This document shows, piece after piece, positions 24,010 through 36,014 of a stretch of 64,000 nucleotides of DNA. The notes beneath the pieces were generated by a model. It was not told the DNA's origin and ran no database searches. It saw nothing but the letters and a program-made list of their open reading frames with translations. The translations under genes and the position numbers were made by a program. The stretch spans positions 246,792,427 to 246,856,426 of the forward strand of contig CM060910.1 of the NCBI GenBank assembly GCA_030737875.1. The letters are read 5' to 3'. Each line of letters begins with the position of its first letter. Positions within the stretch are counted from its first letter, which is position 1. Source of the stretch: Allium sativum (taxonomy: Eukaryota > Streptophyta > Magnoliopsida > Asparagales > Amaryllidaceae).

Positions 24010-26545
24010 TGTAACGACCCGCATTCTACGCATCGAAGGATCGTAGAATATTTATTTCTTTCACATACGAAGTCGTATGCTCATGTATTCCCATGTTCAT
24101 GATTTTTGCCGATTTTTAAATGACCGTTTTGCCCCTAGCCAATACTGTTTTGGCCATAACTTTTGATTGGAAAGGAGTTTTGACTTGAAACCACTTCCAC
24201 TAGCTCCGGATGATGGTTTACAATTTCGTAGAGGGGTCACATTTGCCAAACGGACTTACCATTTGGGAGATATGGCTGAAACAAGTTTCAGATAGTGAAA
24301 AACAGCTTAATTGGGCTTAACCGGGTGATTAACAGCTAGGCCCAATGGGGGATTTCTGGATTAGAGGTATTTGAAGGCTGCTAGGGTTAAGATTTCAGTT
24401 TTTCACTCATTTTCCAGCCGCCACAAACCCTCTCTTCAACCTAACAATGGCCTCCAACCACTAAAACACCTCCAAATCACTTTCTAATCAAGGATTAAGC
24501 TTAGCAACATCAAATCAAGGCGGATTAGCACAAGAATCGAGGTAGAGCAGTTGTGTTGCATCGGTATTCACACCCAAACAGTAGAGTTTCGGTTTTAAAG
24601 GTTTTATTTGTGGCTAAGGTGAGTGATTTGCATAGTTCCTCACTAATTATGGTTAATTAAGGGTAATTAGTGTTGATTAGCGAATTTATACACTAATAAA
24701 TTCTGGAAAAATATTTATAAATTCAGAAATAATGTTTTAGACCTCTGTTAGAAATTGGGTTTGATTTGGTTAGGTTTTGCTAATCATATCATTAGTTTTG
24801 CTTAAACATGCTTAGGGGAAATATGCGATTTTAGCTATGTTTGATCCGTTTAACCTTGTCATATTGTTGTTTTGGTGTTTGTGGTCACTTCTATTTGTTG
24901 CTATGACTTTATGGTGTGCTTTGTGATTGATTAGAACTGTTAGAATGGTCGAAAACGCCGTCGTATGGCGTAAAACAGTCATTGGAAAAATTGCAAGAAG
25001 ATGTGTAGGGTTTCGGATCGGAACGGAATAGGGGGCTCGGATCAGATGGTGGACTGGGCAGAGAAGCCGAACCGGGTTGGAACCTTGCACTAAAGAAGGC
25101 TTGGCGAGAAGGAGGGCCATTTGTTTAGAGTTGGAGTTGGGAAGGGGATCGGAACGGAGAGACCAACAGGGGATCGGATCGGAAGCAAGGGCGTGGAGAT
25201 CGGATCGGACTAGAGCCACGGAGCGGGATCGGATCGGAGGACCAAGCTTGGAGCTGGAGTTAGAGCGAAGCACCGGATCAGATCGGGACATCTAGGAGGG
25301 AGAAACCACCGAACCAGACATAGGGCATCAGAACCGAACCAGAGATGGAGGACCGAACCGAGGAGGAATGGAGCACTAATCAAGGCATGAGCCAGGACCA
25401 CCGAACCGAACCGGGTTGGGACTACCGAACCAAATGTGTACTTTTACCTCATCGTGACGACTCTTTTGAAGACTAACTCCAATTTGACCAAAGCCCAAGA
25501 TGCAAAGGAAGTCCAAATGAGGAGCTTTGACTCAGGATCCAGATGGGAACCAATGAGTGAGCTTCATGATTGGGCTTTGCTGCGGGACGTGTGCTAAGGG
25601 GTTGTCGATGTCTGTAACTTTGAATCACTATGTGTATGGAGTACGTGAACGGATTTAGGGCCACAGTGGCCTAGGTACGACTAAAGAGCTATAGACCAAT
25701 GAAGTGGGGTCATTGTAAAGGTTTGGTCATGACTCCATGTGGTAAGCTTGGTAGTAGCAGTAGTTGTACAAGTCGAACTCCGTCACTACTTCGATGGGTC
25801 TAGTGATTGACAGTGGTGGACATCGTATGCTTTACGCACTAAGTGAGAGATGTGAGGATAATTGCTATGGTTGATTTGTTTTCCATCATTATGACATGCA
25901 CACCCCCACCCCCGTTATCTTTACACCATCTGTTCAGTGGCACCTTAGAGTATCGTACGGTATGTAGTGCTAACTCTTTGGTTGCAGGTTCAGGTATGGT
26001 TTAGTATACCTGTTATTGTTCTGTTTAGCTGCTTATCGCTCACACCAGATTTTTTGTCTGACCCAGAGTTTTATGTCTCTTCTTATTACTCTAGGTGCTC
26101 TCACGAGCAGACTAGAGACAGGTTAGCTAGGTATGCACGAGTAGCTGATCCGGAGACGAGCAGGAGGCTTCCACATATGATACATATAGATATTCTCCCT
26201 GTGTTGTTGAAGATCATTGCTTGGGCATTAGTAGTGCATCTTCTACTTTAGCTTTCTTTTGCTTTAGAGACAGTTTAAAGTTGTAATAATGATGTTGGAT
26301 CATAAACTGTATTTGGATTTCCGCTGCTATGTTGGTTTAGTTTTCAGCTTATGCACTATCTCGCCTGTTTTATGTCAAGATTATATTTTTATTATATTTT
26401 GTTCCATGTGTTGTGAGACATTCTACAGGTTTTCAATTAGCTCATTCTCTTCTTTCCTTTCTTTGGCGACCGTTCCTTGCTATTCGGGCATGTGTACAGC
26501 GCACTTTCGGAGGAAATGTCGGCTGGTGCGGGGCGGGCCGTCACA
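24010..26545 (+). mobile_element. 3' LTR of the family 4 element
   Basis: 2,536 bp, TGTAACGACCCGC to GGGCCGTCACA, followed by TTTAG (26546-26550). Same layout as the 5' copy. Hairpin A here is CAGATTTTTTGTCTG (26046-26060), one C-to-T change from the paired form. Confidence 0.95.
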
Positions 26546-26550
26546 TTTAG

Positions 26551-28122
26551 GGAAATTGGGAAGTAAATAAATTTTTGATTATTTATATTAAAGGAATCGA
26601 TGTTAATTGATGATTAATCGATATAATTTCCATTTGTAAATAATATCGTTGTTTGTATGGATGTTTTCCTTTGATAGTTAAATAACCGACTATCAAAGTT
26701 TTTGACCATTTTTCCGTGGTTAATACGGAGAGACTGGGATCGGATTTATTATCTAAAAACCACTCTGTATGGGCATTAGCGTTTAGAATCATATATGATG
26801 AAGATAATTCAAGACGGAGTTTATGCAAGGGCTGTTCTGGTGATCCTAAGTAGAAATTGCCTAAGATGGATTTATAGAATAGTGCCTTCGGGTTGTCCAG
26901 TCCTAGGACAATGTGTATAGACAAATGTCTGACAGAGTATATCTAATAGATCACGAAAGTTGATCTCTTCAAACGTATATACGTTGGTGGCGGAGGAATT
27001 CGTTTCTCTTAGCTTTATACCCGTAGTATTTTTGGGGAAATCAATTTGTAATTTAGTGGGTATGACGATGTGGCATGCAAAGTAAATAAATGTGTGATCT
27101 GTTAAAAGATATGTGATGACCCTGAGCCTTATCAACTGGAAAATGACAAAAATTGGGCAGACAGCATGGCTAAGTGGGTTGCACCCAATTAGGGTATATT
27201 GTCACCATCTAGAGAATATTTATATTTGTTACTTCTTTCGCTTCTGCATCTCCCTGGAACGGTTATGTTGGTATACCAACCGTAAGGTGACGGTATATTC
27301 GGAACATTCAAACGAAATGAATGGTCGATCATGTGTGGCCGAGTTACAAGATGTTCTTGTTGAACTCCAGTGTATCTCTTCTAGAGTACACTGATCAGAA
27401 GGTGGTTCTATACCTTGTCATAGTTGGAAATCCATTACCCAGTAGGAGCCAGTGGTTTTTGATTGTAAATTATATATATGGAGCGTAAGATGCAAGCGTT
27501 CCGCTAGATTGCTATTTACTTGTAGTAGACACTATTATAGTATCAGAATAATATTGATTTAAAAGAAATGTTTTGGGTTATCATAAGGGAAAAACCATCC
27601 TTGTTTATGTGTGGATCAGTCTAACGATTGTCTTTTCTTTCAAAAAGGATTTTGAAGGTTAAACCGAATGATTGGAGTTTACTCATACCAGTCCCATGAC
27701 CAACCCAGAGTTTGTTTTGTTTTACCCTAAACTTTTGGATGTCTAAATTTGTACGTGCAGTCAAGTAGTCGGGATTTTACAGATATACTTGGAGGAGGTT
27801 GGAGCAGGAGCTCAAATGTTAGACCTATATAAAGTTTATTTCCACTGTCGTATACATGTGATGTACTCTGATAATGTGTAAGTCAAATATAGTTTTGTAT
27901 TTCAAAATTATGTTATATAATATATTTTATTCGTTCCGTTGTGAGATTCGTGTTTATTCAGATTCTATTATATTGTGTTCTTCTTCTTCTATTCTAACTC
28001 TCTTTCTTTCTATTTCTCACTCTCTAATTTCTTTCTATTAATGGTCTGGTAATTTTTATGCTCGAATAGTCGATATGGGTTTGGTGTCGATTTTCAGGGT
28101 CGAAAATCCTTGAGTCGTTACA
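26551..28122 (+). mobile_element. Family 3 LTR, right segment after the inserted element
   Basis: Resumes the LTR interrupted at 16736. It matches 8384-9564 from about 26880 on and ends GAGTCGTTACA. The double hairpin is at 27689-27745 with one arm of hairpin A decayed (GACCA for GACTG). The GGGGA that follows (28123-28127) is the candidate right target duplication; the left one is off-window. This is the outer limit of the plus-strand nest. Confidence 0.75.
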
Positions 28123-28127
28123 GGGGA

Positions 28128-28460
28128 TGTTAGAGAATATGCTATCTTGCATTTACTGCATTGATTGGGCTAGAGGATATGTTGCCCTTATTGCATTTAT
28201 TGAGCTAGAGGATATGTTGCCCTTATTGCATTGATTGGGTTAATATTTGGTATTGCATTGATTGGGTTTATATATGGTATTGCATTATTAATTATGATAA
28301 ACCCAAATGTATTTTAGAATAGTCTTATGTAGAATGGATAAGGATGAAGCATGTATAAATAAGGTTAAAGGTTGACAATGTAATCAAGCAATCAATCAAT
28401 AAAGCATTCTCCATTATTTTCTTTGTCTTCTTCTTATCTTTTATTTTCTATTCTATTTCA
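28128..28460 (+). mobile_element. Possible small solo LTR (Ty1/copia-like)
   Basis: A 333-bp stretch runs from TGTTAGAGAATATG to TATTTCA. It has imperfect repeats of ATTGATTGGGCTAGAGGATA, a TATA-like TATAAATAAGG near 28352 and AATAAAGC near 28398, an order typical of short plant copia LTRs. No target duplication is visible, and the left side abuts the family 3 LTR. It could also be ordinary host sequence. Confidence 0.35.
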
Positions 28461-28965
28461 TATGATCAATAAAGTTATCAATTGTAACGACGCAATGAAA
28501 TTGTTCAAGGAGATAAAGGAAATCAATGCATTGCTTGATGACACAACTTTTGAGCTTGTAGCCATTCCAGTTTAGCAAAACAAGGTTGTATAATATTTGA
28601 AATAATGCAAAAGGATTACCACATTATGCCTAGAATGGAGCATTATGCCAATATGGTAGACTTATATTCAAGAGCTGGAAAGTTGAAGGAAGCGTTAAGG
28701 CCAATTAGAAACATGGAGATGGAGGCATATGAAGGCATATAGCTAAACTTGCTTAGTTGCTTATAGATGTTCGAGTTTTGGAGATGTAGCAGCGGAGCAA
28801 TTGATAAAGTTGAAATTGGAAGAGAATGGGAGCTATACTCAAATTTTGATTTTTTTTACTGAGAGATGAGGTTTTGAGAAGGCCGCAAAGGTAAGATCTG
28901 AAATGAAAAGGTTAGAGATGGTGAAAAATTCACTATGCAGTTGGACTGAAGTGAATGATAACACT
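28461..28965 (+). pseudogene. PPR (PLS-type) protein remnant, last repeats and E domain
   Basis: Three pieces in different frames rebuild the end of a plant pentatricopeptide repeat protein. NDAMKLFKEIKE starts at 28483. ACSHSSLAKQGCIIFEIM starts at 28554 and continues through MPRMEHYANMVDLYSRAGKL. After further stops, AAKVRSEMKRLEMVKNS and CSWTEVND lie near 28885-28955. The ACSHSGL, EHYA-MVDL-RAG and KVR-M---V-K-PGCSW signatures are diagnostic of the E region of organellar RNA-editing PPR proteins. Frameshifts, stops and a missing N-terminal part make it a pseudogene; the upstream part was lost or displaced by the LTRs on its left. Confidence 0.8.
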
Positions 28966-29401
28966 GATGTCTTGTATTCTCGTTGAGATAGAACTTGTGT
29001 TGAGAGGACTAAAAAAAATATGGGGAAAATCTATGGGTCGTTTACTGTTGGCCTATAATGACAGTATTTTCGCACATGGAAGTCGTGAACTATTCATATC
29101 AAAAACCCAGTAAATAGGAAAGGATAATAATTTGGACTGACTCGATTACCTGTGGGTAAAAGCTTCAACATTAAAGGGAGATGTCACAAATTCAAAACCT
29201 GCAACGTCTGCCTAATAATTTGGACATATATTGAAAATAAAAAATAAACATGCCCATACTTATAACCTTTCAGTCAGAGGCAGAAACGTTAGCGATATGA
29301 ATGAAGTTCCATTCAACACCACCAAATCGGCTATTCGCATATTTTTTTAAAAAAAATGGGTTCGTTTGTTACACATTATACAAAAGTACAAACTTATATA
29401 C
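28966..29401. other. Host intergenic DNA, no feature seen
   Basis: AT-rich single-copy-looking sequence between the PPR remnant and the hAT transposon. I see no open frame with coding character, no RNA gene and no repeat. Confidence 0.5.
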
Positions 29402-29409
29402 AATGCGAA

Positions 29410-32400
29410 CAGGGACGAAGCCAGGATTTTGGCGATGGGGGGGCCAAAATCAAACAACAATACTAAAAGAGACGTCTCACTAAAAAAATTGCAAATAAAG
29501 CCAAAAATCTACTATCATGTTTAACATATGATACACGCAGACTCATAAAACCAATAAAAATGCCTATATAACAGTCATTAAAGCTTTATAACAACATTCA
29601 AAGATTTATAGAAATACATTTTAAAACAAAAGCTTAAATGGCCAACCTGATGAAGGCAAATTGATTGGCAGCAAAATAATCAAAGCTCATTAACTAGCAG
29701 TAATGTCTGTGAGCGATGTGATCCATAGTTGACATCGAAGCTAAGAATGAAACTGGGCCGTGATAGCCAGGCAGAGTTACACCACCACAAAAGCACCAAA
29801 ATCTACATAAAAAGAGAAGTAATTTTATGTCTGATTGCACACAAAGCTTAAAAGGAAATTTTACTAAAGCACACTACATACATATTTGATTAACTTAACA
29901 AAAGAACTAGAGTATCATAACAGCAAATATATAAATTATCTTTGCATAAGTTGCACTCGACGGGTTTTCATCTTGTCAAACTCTTCGATTATTGAATCAT
30001 TGTTGAACTGAATTGCAATTTCTTTTTCGATGTAAACCGTCATGCTATCTGCAAGAAATTCATCCTCCATCTTGTTGCGAAGACTAGTTTTAACTAGCTT
30101 CATGGCTGAAAATGCTCTTTCAGTAGTCGCTGTGGAAACCGGAAGAGTCAATACAAGACGAATTAATCGATCTACCAAGGGATAAATATTCGACTTGTTT
30201 GTCCTAGCCAATCCTTGACAAAGTTCAGAAATAGTTGATAAGTGTTTTAGTTGATCATCGTTAGGCACATCTAAACCATAGTGTTGCAATTGATATTTAA
30301 GATGAAGTTTTTCTTGCTCGGAAAAATCTTGTGGGTAGAATGTATCAACTAATTCACAAATATTTGGGATATTAAATGATTTGTATGCATCTTTTGGCTC
30401 CAAAGAAGAACTAAGATTAAAGAGTTGTAGCGTGTGCTCATTAAATCTATGATCTAACTCTTGGCATTGAGTGTCAATTGTTTCATGAAATATATCAAAG
30501 CGGTAATGGTGTTCGACGGTAACTTTATCTTTTTTCTCTCGAGCACTTCTTCCTGAACTATACCAACTATGCAAGTCGGGAACAAGAATTTTGTGTTTGC
30601 GGCAAAATGATGTAACTTTATCAAGAAATAAACTCCAACCATTATCTCTTAGGTCTTGGATAAGTGCCTTTGTAGTTTTCACTAATTGTATGGCATTCAA
30701 TATATCTTGAGATTGATTTTGTAAATGATGGCACAAACCATTAGTGATTCCCATAATTTCTTGCATAATGTGCAAAATAAATGCAAACTCAAAAGACGAT
30801 AAAGCATTGTATGCCGCATCGGCTTCTCCTCTTTGTGAAACTGTGCATCCTTTGTCCTTAGTGATATCAATAAGAACTAAACAAGACGCACTATACATTT
30901 TTATCAAACTGCAAACCGAGTTAAAATGAGAACTCCATCTAGTATCTCCAGCTCGTTGCAAAGTTCCAATCTGATTAAGTCCCGTACCAGATTTTAGTTC
31001 ACCACTAGCAACTAACTCATATATGTTACTTCTATGAGTATCTTGCAACTCATCATGACGCTTAGAAGATGCACCCACTACATTAACAACAACACTTAAT
31101 TTGGAGAAAAAATGATAAACCGGAAGAACTTCTTTGGTAGCGGCAACTAATGTCAGTTGAAGCCGATGAGCTAAACAATGAACATAATAAGCATATGGGC
31201 ATTCATTTAAGAAAAGAGCTTGTAATCCTTTCCATCCACCACGCATATTACTAGCACCATCATAACCTTGTCCACGAATATTTTGGATACACAAATTGTT
31301 ACTAGTAAGCAACGTAGTAATTTCATGCTTTAAAGTTTCTGCTTTTGTGTCTTTAACATGAACAATATTGAAAAAACGTTCACGTACAAATCCTTCTTTA
31401 TCAACAAATCTTAGAACAAGACCCATTTGTTCTCTTTTAGATTCATCCCGCGCTTCATCAACAATGATACAAAATTTGGCATCTCCAATTTCTTCACAAA
31501 TAAATTTTCTAACTTTTGTTGCAATGACATGTAAAATTTCCTTTTGAATTTGAGATGAAATATACTTAGCATTTCCCGGTGCATTCTTTAAGACAACTTC
31601 TGCGACTTTCTCATTGTAAGAGGCTATGAGTTTTATAAATTGGATAAAGTTGCCGGGATTTTTAGAATCAAGGCTTTCATTATTTCCACGAAGAGCACAT
31701 GCTTGAAACGTTAACCATCGAACAATGTCAATAGATACCGAAAGCCTTAATCTATTTTGGGATATTTGCTCATCGGTTTGTTTCTCTAAAATACTTTCAA
31801 TGTGTTGGGAGGATTTCAGTAAATCTTTGCAAGCTTGTTCTGCAGCATTATGAATTGAGTTGGGATATTTTCCAATATGATTTAAAAATGCACACTCATT
31901 ACCACTATTGACCTTCTTCCAATTTCGAAAACCATTGATAGTAAATGCATTTGATCTATATCGATCATTTGTCCTCTTATTGAAAATGAAGCATGGTAAG
32001 CAAAATGCTGCATCTTTTGCAGCTGAATACTCCAACCAAGGAAATAACTTATACCAAGATGCATTAAATCGTCGAACATGTATTCCTTTTTCAGACAGTG
32101 GAAACTCTTTAAGCACCGGTTGATAAGCTCCAAAATTAACATAAGCATGTCTAATTTCATCTTGCATATGTAAAGGTAAATCATATATTTGGGAGCGCAA
32201 TCCCGGATCACGTTCTAAAGCATTGTTTTCAACTTCTCGACTTTCAATTCTTTGATATTTTGGAGTAGGGGTTGGAGTAGGAGAAGCATCTACTAATTGA
32301 TCATCATTGGAGATTGAAGAAGATCCAATAATTTCTGAATTTTCGGCAACTTTTCTCTTAAAAAAGTCATTTATTTTAGAAGATCTAACCATGATATTCA

Positions 32401-33218
32401 CGAATCACGATGCCTAAAGTTCAAAAACACTTATATTACAACAAACTCGTTCCAATATAGATAAGGACAGCGTGCACATGTCATATTCTAACCAATGTCA
32501 GGTAATAATGAAGAAATCCATCAGATTTCATCTATTTCATCAATCCAAATTAAGCAAACTTTCTCAAATTTGTAGAATGTTATGCATAAAAACACAAAGA
32601 TTAATAACTAATTTAAAAAAATAAAAATTAAGTACCTTGATTTCCTTGTTGCAGCTCAATTTGCAAAGTGTAGTGAATATCTAATCCAAGTACCCAACAG
32701 CAAAGAGAATGGGCTGGAAATGAATAAGCTGCTGGATTTAGGGAAAAATAAAAATAAGCTGCTGGAAATTATTAAATAGCAAAGAAAGCTGCTGGAAACA
32801 AAAACTTTGTACCTGATGTAAATATGCAATCGATTCTCAATCTAACTCTTGAAGATGGAGAACGACGGATGCAGTCTTGCAGAGGCTGATTTGCAGTAGG
32901 CTGATTCGCAGAAAGGAATACAGAGAATGCGGCTAGAGTTTTCAGAACATTAAATTATCGAATAGGTCTAATAGCAGTTTACATAGTGGGAATTTGGGGG
33001 AAAATGATGTTTTAGATCAGAAAAGGTTGGAAAACTTGAAAAGAGAGTGGGTAGAGCGGTAGAGGAAACCTGAAAGGATTGGGAAAGATGAAGACGTTAC
33101 TTTGTGGCTGCCAGCTTTATGTAATTAAAAAAAAAAAAAAAAAAAAAAAAAGTATACAAATTATAATTTAAGGGGGGGGCCACCGCCCCTTCTCGCCCCC
33201 ACAGCAGCTTCGTTCCTG
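29410..33218 (-). mobile_element. hAT-superfamily DNA transposon, structurally complete
   Basis: The ends are CAGGGACGAAGCC (29410) and, reversed from 33218, CAGGAACGAAGCT: terminal inverted repeats matching at 11 of 13 positions. AATGCGAA lies directly outside on both sides (29402-29409 and 33219-33226), a perfect 8-bp target duplication as hAT elements make. The 3.8 kb element carries one intact transposase gene on the minus strand. Subterminal G-rich and C-rich runs (29436-29444, 33171-33200) and an A run (33124-33150) lie near the ends. Perfect duplication and open frame suggest a recent, possibly autonomous copy. Confidence 0.95.
29936..32392 (-). CDS. hAT transposase with TTF-type zinc finger and DUF4371 (ZMYM1-like plant family)
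   Basis: An 818-residue intact frame. The ATG at 32392-32390 (MVRSSKINDFFKRK) is chosen; the frame opens slightly upstream only at GTG. A TTF-type zinc finger spans about residues 85-185 (FPWLEYS, CLPCFIF). The DUF4371/RNase H-like core follows with IIVDEARDES (about 310), GYDGASNMRG (about 377), HCLAHRLQL and the DTRWSSHF motif. The C-terminal hAT dimerisation domain holds LPVSTATTERAFSAMK and KTSLRNKMEDEF. These carry the acidic residues expected of a cut-and-paste DDE transposase acting on the flanking inverted repeats. Likely splice sites upstream (donor CAAG|GTACTT at 32635, acceptor near 32414) suggest an intron in the 5' untranslated region; this is inferred. Plant genomes hold many such genes, often annotated as zinc finger MYM-type protein 1-like. 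Confidence 0.93.
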   Translation of the reverse strand: MVRSSKINDFFKRKVAENSEIIGSSSISNDDQLVDASPTPTPTPKYQRIESREVENNALERDPGLRSQIYDLPLHMQDEIRHAYVNFGAYQPVLKEFPLSEKGIHVRRFNASWYKLFPWLEYSAAKDAAFCLPCFIFNKRTNDRYRSNAFTINGFRNWKKVNSGNECAFLNHIGKYPNSIHNAAEQACKDLLKSSQHIESILEKQTDEQISQNRLRLSVSIDIVRWLTFQACALRGNNESLDSKNPGNFIQFIKLIASYNEKVAEVVLKNAPGNAKYISSQIQKEILHVIATKVRKFICEEIGDAKFCIIVDEARDESKREQMGLVLRFVDKEGFVRERFFNIVHVKDTKAETLKHEITTLLTSNNLCIQNIRGQGYDGASNMRGGWKGLQALFLNECPYAYYVHCLAHRLQLTLVAATKEVLPVYHFFSKLSVVVNVVGASSKRHDELQDTHRSNIYELVASGELKSGTGLNQIGTLQRAGDTRWSSHFNSVCSLIKMYSASCLVLIDITKDKGCTVSQRGEADAAYNALSSFEFAFILHIMQEIMGITNGLCHHLQNQSQDILNAIQLVKTTKALIQDLRDNGWSLFLDKVTSFCRKHKILVPDLHSWYSSGRSAREKKDKVTVEHHYRFDIFHETIDTQCQELDHRFNEHTLQLFNLSSSLEPKDAYKSFNIPNICELVDTFYPQDFSEQEKLHLKYQLQHYGLDVPNDDQLKHLSTISELCQGLARTNKSNIYPLVDRLIRLVLTLPVSTATTERAFSAMKLVKTSLRNKMEDEFLADSMTVYIEKEIAIQFNNDSIIEEFDKMKTRRVQLMQR

Positions 33219-33226
33219 AATGCGAA

Positions 33227-34312
33227 CACATATATACACAACATCTGAAGCTCACATGCCATGTAACTCTACCATTCGCCATTTCTGCCCAATAGAACTA
33301 AACAAAACAAAGCTGAAAAAAAAGGAAAAAAAGTAGTAGCAGTCCCGCACAACTGAGTGAATTCGAATTCACTGACTTCCTCTCAAGCCAACTGCTCACT
33401 TGTTTTGACAAGCTGACACCCAAGCCTTCAAACCACACTCGAATATGATCTCTCCAGCGTGACCGTAGATTAATTGCTATAAGCTATAACTACCACAAAC
33501 AGGAAATAACCACATACTCTTTGATGGCTTATCGTCTGTCTTGCTTGTGGAAGACCGTAACCGTACTGGACTCTGAAACGCAATATCAATTCTATATAAG
33601 CATGTTCTGCAACTGAATTCATTAAATGTTAAAGTATCAAGCATTTGAAAGCACTGGTTGGTTATTACTGTAATTGTACTTTTAACAATGACATTCATTG
33701 ATAAATTCATTAGGATATAATACTGTGACCAGCATTAGACTTCGATGTATGTCGACCAAAATACATTTTGCAAGTATTAAGTATGATACTAAAGGTAAAG
33801 GTTCAGTTGTTCTCTAGCTAAATTTTGCTGATTAAACCATAAGCCTTCCAATATAATGTGCTTGGACACATTATTGTCTCACTGTGAGGTAATAGTGCCA
33901 CCAGTGTGTAAATAGTAAATACTAAAACATGTACACCAAGTAGTACTTAAATATGTACAAAAAAGAGAGATCAATTTTTATTTTTTTTAAGATAAAAGTG
34001 TTATCGTTATGTGTCTACGTGTGTTTTTAGCATTAAATACACGGGCCAATGTAACAATAGATAATTACGACAGATAACATCAATAACTGTGCATGTAAAG
34101 ACAAGCCATTGAGAGACTAACATATTTTTTGCTATACTGAAATTTTTGACCATTTGTATAAATATCAAAATAAAATATAAACTAAATAATAAGCCTTTCT
34201 AATGCACATAACAAAAATCAGTTTTTAGCATCTATACAAGTAAATACTGTTATTCGAGTATTCTATAGATTTATATCTACCACACAACTTTGCAGGTAAA
34301 AAAGGCTTTCCC
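33227..34312. other. Host intergenic DNA, no clear feature
   Basis: AT-rich DNA. A minus-strand stretch at 33477-33570 reading SPVRLRSSTSKTDDKPSK after an acceptor-like TTTCAG could be a last exon of an unidentified gene, but nothing else supports it. Confidence 0.4.
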
Positions 34313-35966
34313 ACTAGTGTGGAAACTCTAGAGTTCAGATCTATGTACATGACAGCAATACTACACGATACACGCAAACAGGACACACTGGAAAAAATAT
34401 TGTCATATATCTCTAATTCAAATAAGAGTTTTCATTAAATTTAATTTAGGAGTCCAAAAACAATAAATAAGCTTTGTTAGAAATATTAATCAATCTTAAT
34501 AAAGGTGAGTGGAAAGTAAAAAGACTTGCGTATTTCTTATGGTCAAGAGCCCCTCAATTTCCCCCCCTTGACCCACTCAGTAGCTACAACAAAATAGGTT
34601 AAAAGCAGTTAAGAAATGAAAGAGGCATAAAAACACTACACCAATATCAAAAGCAAGAAAACTCACATATTATGTAGCCACACAGAGTAACGTAAGAAAA
34701 TAGCACTTAGCATATAGCAACTAACAAGCTAAAAAGCAACAAAAAATTGTTCGATTCCACTTTCTATTGTACTACATCACTCCCTATAGCTTTCCTGAGC
34801 ATGGTTATATTATGCTTGTAAAGGGAGTCGAACTCAAAGCCTCTAACAAATCAGATAAGATGTCGCTCTTGAGATAACGGTCACTGGCATAATTTATAAA
34901 TGAACTAAATTCACACCCTAATCCATATTGCTATTTCATAAGATGATATCAGTTTTTTTTTTTTTTAATGAATAATAAAAAAAACAAGTAACACTGAATT
35001 TCACTTCCATCTTCAAGCATGTACAACACCACATTCCAAAGCAGATGTCTGATCATGTACAACACCACATTCCAAAGCAGATGCCTGACCATGTTTATAC
35101 AATCATGAGACAAATGTCCCTACACATCCATATTGATCTCGAGGAATTCAAGTTAAGTTATTTGAAAATTTTCAGGGATAATCGAAGAAGCAAAAAAGGA
35201 TCAGTCCAACAAAATTTCTCTAGTTTGAAATACAATAAATACTCAAGGCATGGATAAATTTTCCTTGGGAAGGTGACGCACCTTAAAAGAAACTATGAAT
35301 TCAGTCCCTACTAGTGTGGAAATTCTAGAGTTCAGATCTATGTATATGCCAGCGACACTACACGCTATAAGCAAACAGGACACACACAGGGGGAAAATTG
35401 CCATATATCTTTAATTCAAATAAGATTTTTCATTAAATTTAATTTAAGAGTCCAAAAACAATAAGTTATGATAGAAATATTAATCAACCTTAATAAATGT
35501 GAGTGGAAAGTAAAAGGATTTGCGTATTTCTTATGGTCAAAGAGCCCCACAATTTTTCTCCCTTGACCCACTCACTAGCTACAATATAATGGGGATAAGA
35601 AAGAGTTAAGAAATGAAAGAGGCATAGAAACACTATAGCAATATCAAAATCTAGAAAACTCATACATATTATGTAGCAACATAAAGCAATGTAAGAAAAT
35701 AACACTCAGCATATAGCAACTAACAAGCTAAGAAGTAACGAAAAATTGTTTGATCCCACTTTTTATTGTACTACGCTTTCTTTCCTAATGTTTTCCTGAA
35801 CATGGTTATATTACGCTTGTAAAGGGGGTCGAACTCAAAGCCTCTAACAAATCAGATAAGATGTCGCCCTTGAGATAACGGTCACTGGCATAATTTATAA
35901 ACGAACTAAATTCACACCCTAATCCATATTGCTATTTTATAAGATGATATCAGTAAGATGATATCA

Positions 35967-36014
<48 letters not shown>

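Larger units (their letters stand above)
16737..26545 (+). mobile_element. Complete Ty3/gypsy chromovirus (family 4), defective, with TTTAG target duplication
   Basis: A 9,809-bp element with both LTRs, a PBS-like site, one gag-pol frame and a purine-rich tract. TTTAG occurs at 16732-16736 and again at 26546-26550, directly outside the LTRs, so the insertion is structurally intact. The two LTRs are highly similar by eye (a few percent difference plus a ~28-bp deletion near 24088 of the 3' copy), implying a moderately recent insertion. Its pol frame is dead from nonsense and active-site changes. Confidence 0.95.

Noticed and set aside
29301..29483. 60-residue frame across the hAT left end
   Set aside because: It spans the transposon boundary and target duplication, so it cannot be an ancestral gene.
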